NCBI GenBank assembly: GCA_902782145.1
Contig: CACZLZ010000002.1
Span: forward strand, 103,908-167,907
Length of the DNA stretch: 64,000 nt
From: an uncultured Aeromonadales bacterium
GTDB lineage: Bacteria > Pseudomonadota > Gammaproteobacteria > Enterobacterales > Succinivibrionaceae
Direction: 5' to 3'
Under the pieces are notes generated by a model. That model was not told the origin of the DNA. It was given only the letters and a program-made list of their open reading frames with translations, and ran no database searches. This document shows, in pieces, positions 1 to 9,080 of the stretch; position 1 is the stretch's first letter; each line of letters begins with the position of its first letter. The position numbers and the translations under genes were made by a program.

Positions 1-484
1 AGGCGTCAACCGGATTTTGGCAGGACTGTTCCAAGTGGTTACAAAGAGAGCGGACAGCATGGCAAACAGCCAAAAAAGCAGATATCCAGACCCTAGAACG
101 GGTAAAGATCATGCGTCTGCCCATGTCCGCCATGAAAAGCGGTCCCCTTTCTGCCACCAATGCGCCAGTGTGCCGCCTCCCTGCCCTGCTGTCAGTGTGT
201 CAGTGCCCTTCCACTCCGTATCACGGAACATGCATCCATGGGTTTTGCCGACGCCGAACACGGCTCCGCAGCCCCTGCCAGAGTCCACACCTGCCCTGTC
301 ACGGATGCTCACCCCTTCAATCAGGCACCCAGCACTTATCCCATGTCCCGCCGAAGACCTGTCCCGCTCTCGAAATAACGCAGCACCAGATGCTTTCACT
401 CGCACCCTCCCAAAGGCCTCCTGCACCTTCCTGCCTGCGCCAGATCTGCTCCCATGGAAATTCACCCAGCAACCATGAAAGCAT
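1..484. other. Left-edge stretch without a convincing gene
   Basis: Open frames exist on both strands, but none has a ribosome-binding site, a family resemblance or a credible protein composition (they are rich in Pro, Ser, Cys and Arg, as expected from chance frames in GC-rich DNA). No tRNA-like cloverleaf was recognised. The stretch lies beyond the terminator of the leftward mepA operon, so it is probably intergenic or the 3' end of something outside the window. Confidence 0.5.
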
Positions 485-508
485 GAAAAAGCCCCGCAGA
501 TCGGGGCC
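485..508 (-). terminator. Rho-independent terminator of the mepA operon
   Basis: GCCCCG (491-496) and CGGGGC (502-507) form a 6 bp stem with a 5 nt loop. Read on the minus strand the stem is followed by five T (plus-strand A run 486-490). It lies 80 bp after the mepA stop, so it probably ends the cvfB/set-sohB-topA-mepA transcript. Confidence 0.85.
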
Positions 509-588
509 TTGCAAATCAACTGATCGAAACTGCGCACCGTCACGGAGGAACTCGCAGGGCTTCTCCGGGCACAATCCCTTATGCTCTG

Positions 589-1674
589 TTATCTTCTTCT
601 CTTCTTACCCTGACTGCCAGGTGCCTTCATGGGAATGTTCAGACTCTGATAGTACATGCTGCAGCGCTCAGGAAACACCTTCCGGGGCTTGGGATCCGGC
701 TTGACCGCGGCAGAGAGCACCGAAGAGACCGCAGAACTTCCAGAAGCAGATCGGCGCTGGCTGTCCAGGGCAGCGGCCAGGGCTACATTCTGGGCCCGGA
801 CCTGGGGAGGATCAAACCAGCTCATAGCCTCCTCCCGCTCCTGGGCGATGGAGAACTTGGGCTCCGGGGGATCCTGGCGCACACAGCTGTGGGCATGATC
901 CGGACATCTCAGGCGGATATGGAAATGCTCCGTGTGACCGTACCAGGGACGGATCTTCCGCAGAAAGGGCTGCTCACGCTCGTCCTTGGTCATGTCACAC
1001 ACGGCCACCTTGATGGCCGGGCTGACAAAAATCCGCTCCACCTCGGGATCACGGGCGGCGATCATCAGCATGTCATAATATTTACGGTTGAAATTGGAGT
1101 TCACCGTCTGGGCACCGGGATTCACCAGCACCTGGGCATTGCCCTTGGTGGTGAGACGGGACTGGGGCAGACGGCGGTGATTGAACTCAATGTCCACATC
1201 CAGGCCGATCTGGTGGCTGGCATGCCCCTTGTTGAAAGGACCGCCGTACCTGCTGGAGATATCCCCCACCAGCACTGAGTCAATGCCGGCCTGGCGCACC
1301 TTCCGGGAATAGCGCTCCAGGAAACTGATCATGGAGATGTCCGCATAGTGCCGCTGGTTCTGGGGATGGTACAACTGGTAGAAATGAGAGTCCCCGTTCA
1401 CTTGGATGCCGTTCACCAGACAGCCGCTGCTGTAGTTGCCCACCGGCTCACTGTCATAACGTCCCCGGGGGGTGACATTGCCGGAGGATGTCCGGGAGGA
1501 ACTCTGCCGGACATCCGGGCTGATCCGGTGCTGGGCATGGGTTCCGGCCATATTCCTGGCGGGAGCCTGGGAGTGGGTCCGGACACTTCTGCCGTTATCG
1601 CCGGCCTGGGCGCTCAGGGGAGCGGAAACCGCCATCACCGCCGCAGCGGCCGCAACAAGCAAAGCTAATCTCAT
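589..1674 (-). CDS. mepA: Penicillin-insensitive murein DD-endopeptidase MepA (peptidase M74)
   Basis: Periplasmic zinc metallopeptidase that cuts cross-bridges in peptidoglycan. The 361-residue protein begins with a signal peptide (about residues 1-24, ending SAQA-GD). The M74 signature is intact: a central HASHQIGLDVDIEF with the H-x6-D zinc ligands and GHTEHFHIRL near residue 250 with the H-x-H ligand. Two linkers are longer than in the roughly 274-residue E. coli enzyme: a Ser/Arg-rich segment after the signal peptide and a basic C-terminal tail ending KKRRR. The start ATG has GAGGAG about ten bases upstream, and the gene follows topA by only 6 bp, so the two are probably cotranscribed. 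Family assignment is firm; the role of the extensions is unknown. Confidence 0.93.
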   Translation of the reverse strand: MRLALLVAAAAAVMAVSAPLSAQAGDNGRSVRTHSQAPARNMAGTHAQHRISPDVRQSSSRTSSGNVTPRGRYDSEPVGNYSSGCLVNGIQVNGDSHFYQLYHPQNQRHYADISMISFLERYSRKVRQAGIDSVLVGDISSRYGGPFNKGHASHQIGLDVDIEFNHRRLPQSRLTTKGNAQVLVNPGAQTVNSNFNRKYYDMLMIAARDPEVERIFVSPAIKVAVCDMTKDEREQPFLRKIRPWYGHTEHFHIRLRCPDHAHSCVRQDPPEPKFSIAQEREEAMSWFDPPQVRAQNVALAAALDSQRRSASGSSAVSSVLSAAVKPDPKPRKVFPERCSMYYQSLNIPMKAPGSQGKKRRR

Positions 1675-1680
1675 TATCTG

Positions 1681-4218
1681 TCAATCTCCTCTGGACGGCG
1701 TCTCCCAGACACCGTTGCGGTAAAACACCTGCCACTTGGTGGGCTTGCCGTTTTTCAGGGAGCCCACATACTGCTTCTTGGTCTTGAGGCTGTAACGGAC
1801 CACGGCCTCATTGCCCTCAGGATCACTCTCCGGCGCCTTGGTGAGATACAGCAGTTTCTCAGGCAGCCGATCCTGGAAACGGATAAGCTCTGACACCCTG
1901 ACCGGGCGGGTCTCCCGGTGAGTTGGGTAGTCATGGGCCGCCAGGAAGATCCCCTTGGCGCTGTTCCTCAGGACGAAATGACTGCCCTCGGATTTCTCAC
2001 AGGGCATTTCCGGAAAATCGATGGCCGGCTCCTTGGGCGGAGCCAGCTGCTGATTCTTGAGAATGGTGCGCTTCTCACCACAGCCGGTGCACTCGGCATA
2101 GGGACCGAAGCGGCCCACCTTCCTGACCATGGGAGCACCACACTTGTCACAGATGTACATGTTGGCCTGGGTGACGTCAAAGTCCCCGATCTCCAGGCAG
2201 TGACCACTGCAGGTGGGAGCGTCAGAGCACAGGTAAAGCTTGGTGTGGACGTCAATCAGGTACTCGTCCATGATCCGGCCGCACTTCTCGCAGCGCCTCC
2301 GGGAGGAGAACTCCCGTTCCTCCTCGGACTCGCTCACCGGGCTGTGCTGGCACAGGCTCAGGTTCACCGTCTTAGTGCAGCTGTTTTCCTTGTCACTGTA
2401 GCCGGTACAGCCCAGGAACAGCCCGGTGCTGCCGATGCGCACCTCCATGGGGCGGCCGCAGCTGGGGCACCGGAAATCATCTATCAGAACCGGATGGTTC
2501 TCCGGCATGCCGTCGGGCTTCTTGGCCCGGGCGATCTCCTCGGACAGGTTGTCATAGAAGGAGTCCAGCTTCTTGACCCAGTCGACGCTGCCCTCGGCGA
2601 TCTTGTCCAGATCGCTTTCCAGATCCCGGGTGAAGTTGTACTGCATGAGATCCGGGAAGCTGTGCTTCAGACGATCCACCACCACCGCGCCAATCTTCTC
2701 CGCATAGAACTTCCGCTGCTGCAGGCGCACATAGCCCCGCTCCTGGATCTTGGAGATGATCTCGGCATAGGTGGAAGGACGGCCGATGCCCCGGCTCTCC
2801 AGTTCCCGGACCAGGGATGCTTCAGTGTAGCGCACCGGAGGCATGGTGAAGTGCTGGCGTCCGGCGATCCCCTCCAGAGAGGGATGCTGTCCCCGGACAA
2901 AGCGGGGCAGGACACCCTCGCCACCGCCCACAGGCATGATCCTGGTCCAGCCGTCAAACACCGTGACCCGGCCGTTGGCCCGGAAGCGCGATCCGGCCAC
3001 CGCTACGGTCACAGAGGTGGACATATATCTGGCCGGGGTCATCTGGGAGGCAATGCTCCGGTCCCGGATCAGGGCGTAAAGTTTCTGGCCGTCGGCACTG
3101 AACCGGGGCAGGCGGATCTGGGAGGGAACCAAATCCACGTTGGTGCTGCGGATGGCCTCATGGGCCTCCTGGGCCTCCTTGTTGGAGGAGCCGTAGAAAT
3201 TGGGCTTCTCCGGAAGGTAGTCCCCGCCGTAATTGTTCAGAATATGCGCCCGGATGGTCTCCAGGGCAAAGCCGCTGAGATTGGTGGAGTCGGTACGCAT
3301 GTAGGTGATGTAGCCGGCCTCATAGAGCATCTGGGCCACGGCCATGGTGTGCTTGACCGAAAAGCCCAGGCGGTTGCTGGCGGCCTGCTGCAGGGTTGAG
3401 GTGATGAAGGGGGCGGCGGGACGGCTTTCCGTAGGCTTCTCGTCGATGTTCTCCACCACGGCCTCGCCGGCATGCTCCCTGACGGCATCGCAGATCTTGT
3501 CCGCCTCCTGCCGGGAGCGGATCTCCAGTTTGCTTTTCTTCACATAGTCGAAGGTGACCGGGGTGCCGCTCTCATGCAGGAAGTCGGCCTTGATATCCCA
3601 GTATTCGTCACTGACAAAGGAGCTGATCTCCCGCTCCCGGTCGACAATAAGCTCCACGGCAATGGACTGGACCCGGCCGGCGGACAGTTTCTTGGCCACC
3701 TTCTGCCACAGGACAGGGGACACCAAAAAGCCCACGATCTTGTCCAGGAAGCGCCGGGTCTGCTGGGCGTTGACCATGTTGAGATCCAGATCTTTAGGAG
3801 ACTCAAAGGCCTTCTGCACCGCAGACCGGGTGATCTCGTTGAAGGTGACCCGGCGGAAGCGGGACTTGTCGCCGCCAATGATCTGCTGGAGGTGCCAGGC
3901 AATAGCCTCCCCCTCCCGGTCAAGATCAGTTGCCAGATAGACATAGTCCGAGGACGCAGCCAGTTTCTTGAGCTTCCTGACCACATCCTCCTTGCCTTCC
4001 AGGATCACATAAGTTGGCTTCCAGTTCTTTTCCGGATCAATGCCCAGCTTCTTCACGGGACCGTATTTGTCATTCCGGTCCACCTTGATCTTGGTCTTGC
4101 CCAGGGGGAGATCCCGGATATGACCCACACTGGACTCCACCACATAGTCACTGCCCAGATATTTGGAAATGGTCTTGACCTTGGCAGGAGACTCCACTAT
4201 CACAAGCGACTTTCCCAT
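1681..4218 (-). CDS. topA: DNA topoisomerase I
   Basis: Type IA topoisomerase that relaxes negative supercoils. The 845-residue protein starts with the TOPRIM domain (SLVIVESPAKVKTISKYLG; acidic cluster in ATDLDREGEAIAW). The catalytic tyrosine is in ITYMRTDSTN at about residue 306. After the core there are three Cys-type zinc ribbons (CPSCGRP, CEKCGRI and CDKCGAP segments, about residues 580-710) and a C-terminal DNA-binding tail. Length and layout match E. coli TopA (865 aa). AGGAG precedes the ATG by eight bases. It sits 9 bp after sohB, reproducing the conserved sohB/topA neighbourhood of gammaproteobacteria, but here mepA follows directly. Confidence 0.98.
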   Translation of the reverse strand: MGKSLVIVESPAKVKTISKYLGSDYVVESSVGHIRDLPLGKTKIKVDRNDKYGPVKKLGIDPEKNWKPTYVILEGKEDVVRKLKKLAASSDYVYLATDLDREGEAIAWHLQQIIGGDKSRFRRVTFNEITRSAVQKAFESPKDLDLNMVNAQQTRRFLDKIVGFLVSPVLWQKVAKKLSAGRVQSIAVELIVDREREISSFVSDEYWDIKADFLHESGTPVTFDYVKKSKLEIRSRQEADKICDAVREHAGEAVVENIDEKPTESRPAAPFITSTLQQAASNRLGFSVKHTMAVAQMLYEAGYITYMRTDSTNLSGFALETIRAHILNNYGGDYLPEKPNFYGSSNKEAQEAHEAIRSTNVDLVPSQIRLPRFSADGQKLYALIRDRSIASQMTPARYMSTSVTVAVAGSRFRANGRVTVFDGWTRIMPVGGGEGVLPRFVRGQHPSLEGIAGRQHFTMPPVRYTEASLVRELESRGIGRPSTYAEIISKIQERGYVRLQQRKFYAEKIGAVVVDRLKHSFPDLMQYNFTRDLESDLDKIAEGSVDWVKKLDSFYDNLSEEIARAKKPDGMPENHPVLIDDFRCPSCGRPMEVRIGSTGLFLGCTGYSDKENSCTKTVNLSLCQHSPVSESEEEREFSSRRRCEKCGRIMDEYLIDVHTKLYLCSDAPTCSGHCLEIGDFDVTQANMYICDKCGAPMVRKVGRFGPYAECTGCGEKRTILKNQQLAPPKEPAIDFPEMPCEKSEGSHFVLRNSAKGIFLAAHDYPTHRETRPVRVSELIRFQDRLPEKLLYLTKAPESDPEGNEAVVRYSLKTKKQYVGSLKNGKPTKWQVFYRNGVWETPSRGD

Positions 4219-4227
4219 TGCAGTCTC

Positions 4228-5274
4228 CTAAAGCATCCGGTGGGCGGCCTGGTACAGAGCGGTGGAAAACGTCTGCAGCAGCCCTTTGAGGCCGGTCTTT
4301 TTCTTGCACCTGAATTCAAAGATATCGGCAAAGTCCAGTTTGGAGGCGATGAACTCATTGGAGGTGCCGATCTCGTCCACCAGATGGTGCCGGATCCCGT
4401 CCTGGGCATGCCAGTACTCACCGGTGGCCACCTCGTCAATCTTCACCTGGGGACGGTATTTGCAGATATGGCTCTTGAAAAGGGCGTGGCAGGTCTCCAG
4501 ATCCTGGCGGAACTTCTCCCGGAGCCGGGGATCGGAATTGTCACCGAAAATGGAGAGGGTGCGCTTGAAATCACCGGCGGTCTCCTGCTCGTAGTCCACA
4601 TCCAGTTTCTCCAGGAGACGGTGGAAATTGGGGAACTCGGACACCACACCGATGGAACCCACAATGGCAAAAGGTGCGGCAATAATGCAGTCGGCAACGC
4701 AGGCCATCATGTAGCCGCCGGAAGCGGCGATCTTGTCCACGCACACTGTCAGCCGGATGCCGCGGCTGCGGATCCGGGAAAGCTGGGAGGCGGCCAGGCC
4801 GTATCCGGTGACCGTGCCTCCGGGGGAGGTGACCCGGACCATGACCTCATCGGCAGGGTCCACCACCGAGAGCAGTGCGTCAATCTGCAGACCCAGGTTC
4901 TTGGCCTGGGAGGCGTTGAGATCACCGTCAAAGTCCAGGACAAACAGGCGGTGGCGGCGCTCCTGGCCCTCCTGATCGGCCTTTCTCTGCTTCTCCTTTT
5001 TCTTCTCCTGCTCCGCAAGCTTGGCATTCTCCTCCTTGGAGAGGACCTTGGAGGCCACGCTGCTGCGGATCTTGGCATACTCCTTTGTCAGGTTGACCAA
5101 CTCCGTGTCGTCGGAGATCCTGCCGTTCTCAATATCCTTGCCGCCGGATCCGCTGCCGCCCTTGACGGCTTTGACCGTGGCCCACACGGACACAAAAACA
5201 GTCAGCACAAAAAGCAGGAAGACAAACACCGACTTTGCGCCGAAAACCAGGCTGTCCAGAAAAAAGTCCTGCAT
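4228..5274 (-). CDS. sohB: Inner-membrane serine protease SohB (S49 family)
   Basis: Membrane-anchored signal-peptide-peptidase-like protease of 348 residues. A transmembrane segment lies at about residues 12-32, followed by a charged Lys/Glu-rich linker (about 75-105). The S49 domain follows with VRVTSPGGTV, the nucleophile Ser185 in KIAASGGYMMA and the general base Lys237 in AGDFKRTLS. The 52-residue Ser-Lys spacing is that of SohB and the SppA C-terminal half. AAGGAAA lies upstream of the ATG. The gene overlaps none of its neighbours but is only 3 bp from the transporter gene before it and 9 bp from topA after it, which suggests a polycistronic message. Substrates are not evident from sequence. 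Confidence 0.95.
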   Translation of the reverse strand: MQDFFLDSLVFGAKSVFVFLLFVLTVFVSVWATVKAVKGGSGSGGKDIENGRISDDTELVNLTKEYAKIRSSVASKVLSKEENAKLAEQEKKKEKQRKADQEGQERRHRLFVLDFDGDLNASQAKNLGLQIDALLSVVDPADEVMVRVTSPGGTVTGYGLAASQLSRIRSRGIRLTVCVDKIAASGGYMMACVADCIIAAPFAIVGSIGVVSEFPNFHRLLEKLDVDYEQETAGDFKRTLSIFGDNSDPRLREKFRQDLETCHALFKSHICKYRPQVKIDEVATGEYWHAQDGIRHHLVDEIGTSNEFIASKLDFADIFEFRCKKKTGLKGLLQTFSTALYQAAHRML

Positions 5275-5277
5275 CAG

Positions 5278-6435
5278 TTATATTTTCCTTACAAGAAACA
5301 TCAGCACAGAAGCCAGAAAGCTGCAGAGGACCGCGGCATAAAAGACGCCACCGTAGCCGAAGGCTGCGGAAACCGCTCCGCACACGGCACCGGACACAAT
5401 GTTGCCGACAGCAACCGCACTGGAGAAAAGGGTGGTGGCCTGTCCCGGGATCCGGGGAAGCATTTCCTGGAAATAGACCATGCCAAGATTGGTGATGACA
5501 CCGATAAACAGCGCGTTGGCCAGCTGTGCACACCAGAAAACCCACGGCGTGTGGCACATGGAAACGGCTATATAATACATAAAGCCTGCGGCCGTTGCCA
5601 CAAGCAATATATTCCTCATATGGATTTTTTGTGCCAGCCGTCCGGAAAAAAGCATCACCGGGATCTCCAGTCCAGCGGCGGTGGCCATGAAGATCCCCGC
5701 AAACTTGGCTTCAAGGCCCATCTCCCCGGTGACCAGCTGGGGCATGGCGATCATGTGCATGCCGTTGCAGGTGAACACCAGGGCCACGCAGCCGAACAGA
5801 TAGAGAACACTCCGCTCCGGAAACAGCCGGGCCCCGGAGGCCTCCCGCCGGGCTTCCGCAGATCTCCGGCCGGGGGGCAGAAACAGCGCCGCCAGGGCGG
5901 ACACGGCAAAGACCAGGGCGCACAGCAGATAGACACTCCCGGCGCCCTGAGAATCCAGGAGCAGCATGGCGGCTGGCGGCACCATGATCCAGGCCAGGGC
6001 GAAGCACGCCCGCATGCAGGAGGTGAAGAGCACCGGATCCAGCCCCCGGCTCCGGCTGTACTCCCTGCCCGCGGCGAACACCTGGCCGGACACATGGGCA
6101 AAGCAGTACAGGGGGCAGATCAGAAACAGCAGGATCCAGTAGGACCGCAGGAAGGAGAAAAAGACACAGGCCACACACCCGCAGATGCAGCCGAAGATGA
6201 TGATGTTCCGCCGGCTGCCGGCCACATCCGAATACCGGGCCACCAACTGGCTCACCCCGATGGACAGCAGACCGGAGAAGGCGAAGAAAAAGCCCGTTGC
6301 CAGAGGCGTGGCACCCACATCCCGGGTGAGAAAGAGGCTGCACACCGGGACAAAAAAGGCGATGGTGGAGCTGACGCAAAAGATGGTCAGGAAAAAGGCG
6401 GGAGCCGCGCCGGAAAGGAACGGGGACCGGAACAT
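5278..6435 (-). CDS. Major facilitator sugar-efflux transporter, SetA/SetB-like
   Basis: A 385-residue, very hydrophobic protein with about twelve predicted membrane spans. The N-terminal half matches the Set sugar-efflux group: PVCSLFLTRDVGATPLATG, an MFS motif-A-like loop SQLVARYSDVAGSRRN between spans 2 and 3, then QVFAAGREYSRSRG and SCMRACFALAWIMVPP, which correspond to the FALAREYAD and RAQVSLAWVIGPP stretches of E. coli SetA/SetB. The likely role is proton-driven export of sugars or sugar analogues; the substrate cannot be read from sequence. It lies 3 bp upstream of sohB. The upstream ribosome-binding site is weak, so the exact start is moderately certain. Confidence 0.8.
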   Translation of the reverse strand: MFRSPFLSGAAPAFFLTIFCVSSTIAFFVPVCSLFLTRDVGATPLATGFFFAFSGLLSIGVSQLVARYSDVAGSRRNIIIFGCICGCVACVFFSFLRSYWILLFLICPLYCFAHVSGQVFAAGREYSRSRGLDPVLFTSCMRACFALAWIMVPPAAMLLLDSQGAGSVYLLCALVFAVSALAALFLPPGRRSAEARREASGARLFPERSVLYLFGCVALVFTCNGMHMIAMPQLVTGEMGLEAKFAGIFMATAAGLEIPVMLFSGRLAQKIHMRNILLVATAAGFMYYIAVSMCHTPWVFWCAQLANALFIGVITNLGMVYFQEMLPRIPGQATTLFSSAVAVGNIVSGAVCGAVSAAFGYGGVFYAAVLCSFLASVLMFLVRKI

Positions 6436-6562
6436 GATCAGCAGATCCGGGAAAGGGGGCCGCCCCGGCCCCCGTGGCCGGCAGATACATCAGCCCCGGG
6501 ATCCCGACCGGAAAGGGCGGACCAGCACCCAAGGGGACTCATGACGGGGAGCATGGTGGATC

Positions 6563-7558
6563 TTAGGAGGAAGTTCCGGTAGTTGTCAGACGGATCCCGT
6601 CTGGAAGGATGGTGATGAGCCGCCGGCGGTACAGGCTGCCCAAAGCCTTCTTGAAACTGCCCTTGGAGGAGTGGAAAACCTTCTCCACCGTCCCCGGAGG
6701 AGTGTGATCGCCGAAGGGGAGGAAACCGCCGTGCTCCCGGAGTTTTCCGAGGATGACGTTCTCCAGGGCCTCCCGGGCAACCTGGACGGACTCCCGGGAA
6801 GGAGCGTCAGATCCGCCAGCCCCGCTGCCCCGTTCATGCTCTCCATGCTCCGGAACTGATCCCGGAAGAGACATTCCCGTTGCCTGATCACCGTCCTGCT
6901 CCCGGGACATGCTGTCCTTCCGATCTGAGGGCACCAGATCTACCCTCCGATCTCCCCGGATCCGGCTGATGACCGCATAAAGCTTGCGGCCCACCCGGAT
7001 CTCAGCGGTAGAGCCCACCTCACCGTTCAGGAACATGGCATAAAAGGCGTTGTCCACCACGGCCTTGACACCGATGTCCGTAATCGCCACCGGCATCACC
7101 TTCACCACATCCCCGGCCTGGTAGCCTGGGAGGACAGTGTCACTGAACTTCCGGGTGAAGCGGGTGGTGGCGCACATCCTCTTCTCATGATCCAGATACA
7201 AGTAGACCAGCACCTCCTCACCCTGGCGCAGGGGAACCCGGGTCTCGTTCAGGGGCAGCAGCACATCCTTCCGCAGGGAATTGTCCAGGAAGTAGCCCAG
7301 CTTGCAGGAACCCTTCACCGGCAGGAAGGCCAGTTCCCCCATCAGGGCCCGGGGCCGGCGGGCCGTGGCGTAAAGCCGGCCGTCGTCACAGTAGATGAAG
7401 ACGTTCCTCACCGTGCCCACAGCATCATCAGGCCCCATCTGGGATCGGGGAATAAACAGCTTCTCCGCGCCGCCGTCAAGAAAGCAGCCCTTGTCAGTGA
7501 TCTCGCAGATGGCAAGATCATTCATCGCACCGATTTTCAGGTCACCAGTATCAACCAC
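6563..7558 (-). CDS. cvfB: S1-domain RNA-binding protein, CvfB/YitL family
   Basis: A cytoplasmic 331-residue protein built like CvfB: tandem S1-like OB folds over about residues 5-215 (DLKIGAMNDL, KGCFLDGGAEKLFIPRSQ, GEEVLVYLYLDHEKR, GDVVKVMPVAITDIGVKAVV) and a C-terminal winged helix (FLPFGDHTPPGTVEKVF, SKGSFKKALGSLYRRRLI). A poorly conserved insert at about 222-265 is longer than usual. CvfB proteins bind RNA and modulate virulence genes in Firmicutes; the role in gammaproteobacteria is not settled. The start is GTG with AGGGGG about five bases upstream; the later Met is less likely because family alignment begins before it. It lies downstream of the rplY terminator and 127 bp before the set gene. 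Confidence 0.85.
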   Translation of the reverse strand: MVDTGDLKIGAMNDLAICEITDKGCFLDGGAEKLFIPRSQMGPDDAVGTVRNVFIYCDDGRLYATARRPRALMGELAFLPVKGSCKLGYFLDNSLRKDVLLPLNETRVPLRQGEEVLVYLYLDHEKRMCATTRFTRKFSDTVLPGYQAGDVVKVMPVAITDIGVKAVVDNAFYAMFLNGEVGSTAEIRVGRKLYAVISRIRGDRRVDLVPSDRKDSMSREQDGDQATGMSLPGSVPEHGEHERGSGAGGSDAPSRESVQVAREALENVILGKLREHGGFLPFGDHTPPGTVEKVFHSSKGSFKKALGSLYRRRLITILPDGIRLTTTGTSS

Positions 7559-7601
7559 AGTAGCCCCCTGTTCCCGCCGGTTCTCTCAGTCTGCAGGCAT
7601 G

Positions 7602-7623
7602 AAAAAGGCGCCGTGGCGGCGCC
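7602..7623 (-). terminator. Rho-independent terminator after rplY
   Basis: GGCGCC (7607-7612) and GGCGCC (7618-7623) form a self-complementary stem with loop GTGGC. On the minus strand it is followed by five T. It lies 28 bp after the rplY stop and just before the cvfB start, so cvfB needs read-through or its own promoter. Confidence 0.85.
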
Positions 7624-7651
7624 CATGGATCCTGGAAAGCATCCTGTCAGC

Positions 7652-7939
7652 TTACTGACGCAGGAAGTCCAGATGAACAATCCTCTGCTTGACCGGATGG
7701 CGCTGAATGGCAACCACCTTCACCAGCACCGGCTCGCCGCCGATGTTGAGGGTGATATTGTCCTTGTAGAAGTCCTCGCTCTGCTGGGCGATGAAGATCT
7801 TCTTGTGATCCAGTGAAATGCTCACAGCTTCCTTGTTGCCACCGTAAACCACGGCAGGAACCTTATCTTCACGGCGTTGGCGGCGGCTCGCACCTTTCCC
7901 AAGATCCGTGCGGATTTCAGCATCAAATGTATATGCCAT
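7652..7939 (-). CDS. rplY: Large-subunit ribosomal protein bL25 (short form)
   Basis: A 95-residue protein that binds 5S rRNA in the 50S subunit. It aligns along its length with E. coli L25 (94 aa): [61 protein letters not shown]. No C-terminal CTC/TL5 extension is present, as is usual in enterics. The frame is open further upstream, but the ATG at 7939 is the start because it matches the family N-terminus and follows an AAGAGAG ribosome-binding site. It is a single-gene transcript: promoter at 8013-8041 and terminator at 7602-7623. Confidence 0.95.
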   Translation of the reverse strand: MAYTFDAEIRTDLGKGASRRQRREDKVPAVVYGGNKEAVSISLDHKKIFIAQQSEDFYKDNITLNIGGEPVLVKVVAIQRHPVKQRIVHLDFLRQ

Positions 7940-8012
7940 TGCAAACTCTCTTGTATGTGAATTAAAAACACAGGACTTCCCGCCATGCGACCATAAGCAG
8001 AAAGCCGTGAAC

Positions 8013-8041
8013 ATTATCACAGATCAGAGCCCAGGTTGCAA
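8013..8041 (-). promoter_or_regulatory. Sigma-70 promoter for rplY
   Basis: On the minus strand, TTGCAA (8036-8041), a 17 bp spacer and GATAAT (8013-8018). The predicted transcript start is near 8006, leaving a leader of about 65 nt before rplY. Confidence 0.75.
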
Positions 8042-8482
8042 CCGCGGTCAGCATCCCCATCCGGGAGCCCCCAGTCGGCCGCCAAACCGGAGGCAGATCT
8101 GACCCGATCATGCCAGACCTGATCTTCGGCAAGCCAGCGGCTGGACGCCACCTGTGCAGACTCCTGCATACAGGCTTCAATGATGCCGTGCTCCATGATA
8201 CTGAGGACATTCAGTTCTCATCTCCCCACTCTTCCGTGGTGCTTGGGAAGCTCGACAATCTGGAGCCGAAATTTTAGGATGGCCTCATTTTGAAAGGCAC
8301 GGGCACCTCCTTAGTGGTATGGACATTGTTCACCCGGTGCCTTTTTTCTTTTTCTGCCCTCCCGGAGTTTCCTGCTGCAGGCAGCCTCCTCCGGATGCGG
8401 TCACCATCTGATCAGTTGATGACGTCCAAAGCCAAAAGATCTTGAATGGCGTCACACGGTATAGTACCATTGTCAGCGTTAT
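8042..8482. other. Intergenic region between rplY promoter and ffs
   Basis: No convincing protein gene. Short minus-strand frames near 8050-8210 lack a good ribosome-binding site and family resemblance. The only structured element is the hairpin with T tract at 8296-8347. A TATAGT at 8460-8465 could be the -10 of ffs, but no matching -35 was found at the right spacing. Confidence 0.5.
8296..8347 (+). terminator. Orphan long-loop hairpin with T tract
   Basis: GGCAC-GGG (8296-8303) pairs with CCC-GGTGCC (8333-8341) with one bulge and a loop of about 29 nt, followed by TTTTTTC. It resembles a rho-independent terminator on the plus strand, but no plus-strand gene lies upstream, so it may end an unannotated small RNA or be fortuitous. 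Confidence 0.35.
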
Positions 8483-8602
8483 GGGGGCAGGTCCTCCCGT
8501 ATTGGTTCGTCGGTTACCCCGGTCAGGTCCGGAAGGAAGCAGCCAAGCCGATTGATACTGAGTACCGGGATGTGGCTTGTCCTCACCCGTTTCTGACCTG
8601 CC
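8483..8602 (+). ncRNA. ffs: 4.5S RNA of the signal recognition particle
   Basis: The SRP RNA core is unmistakable at 8521-8544, ending GGAAGGAAGCAGCC (the Ffh-binding GGAA tetraloop region), followed by the expected 3' strand with ACCGGGATGTGGC at about 8564-8576. CCCGTA (8496-8501) can pair with TACCGGG as in the E. coli helix. The mature end points are not certain: the E. coli-like end would fall near 8587, but GGCAGGTC (8486-8493) pairs perfectly with GACCTGCC (8595-8602), followed by TTTTCT. That suggests a longer precursor or terminator stem. The RNA targets ribosomes making membrane proteins to FtsY. Confidence 0.93.
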
Positions 8603-9052
8603 AGTTTTCTCCTCTCCCCTGCTCTCTTCCCTCATCGTCTGGCCTTACGCCCTTCCCGCCTGAACTGCCGCCTTACTTAAGGTCATTTCCGGTCCCTGGC
8701 TCTATCCGGTCACCGTCGTTACTGCCCCCCTGCCCGTTCAGGAACCCTGTTCAGCATCCGCGCTGGTATCGGTATCAGCTATCGGCGACAGCCATTCCTG
8801 CCACACACCTGACGGCAGGCAGCAGCAGCAAAGGCTGAGCCCATGGCAGCCCCGTCCAACACCTGGCGGTGACAGCAGATCCGGAACCAAACACACCGAT
8901 GAGGTTCACTGCACCCCGGCGCAGCGGCACCACAGACAGACGGCAGTTCCCGGCGGGCAAGACACCCACAGATCCTGAACAGGTCCGGATCAGCTGAAAT
9001 TCCGCCGCCTGATCACAAAAAGACGGAAAAAAGTGGGGATTGCGACGTTCAG
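8603..9052. other. Intergenic region downstream of ffs
   Basis: No supported gene. Overlapping frames on both strands have skewed compositions and no ribosome-binding sites. The plus-strand frame that crosses ffs is ruled out by the RNA gene. The start of this stretch is pyrimidine-rich. Confidence 0.5.
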
Positions 9053-9061
9053 TGATACAAT
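9053..9061 (+). promoter_or_regulatory. Possible extended -10 promoter of the repeat-protein gene
   Basis: TGATACAAT gives a TGn extension with TACAAT, placing transcription start near 9068. No good -35 is present. If real, the TCTGA repeat tract lies in the 5' untranslated leader. Confidence 0.4.
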
Positions 9062-9080
9062 CATTCTCTGGTCGGGTTGC

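Noticed and set aside
3472..6582. 1036-codon plus-strand frame opposite topA-sohB-set
   Set aside because: It is antisense to three recognised genes with conserved motifs; the long opening is a consequence of GC-rich codon bias.
7962..8210. Short minus-strand frames upstream of rplY, including one starting MEHGIIEACMQ in another frame
   Set aside because: No convincing ribosome-binding site or family resemblance, and the region overlaps the rplY promoter.
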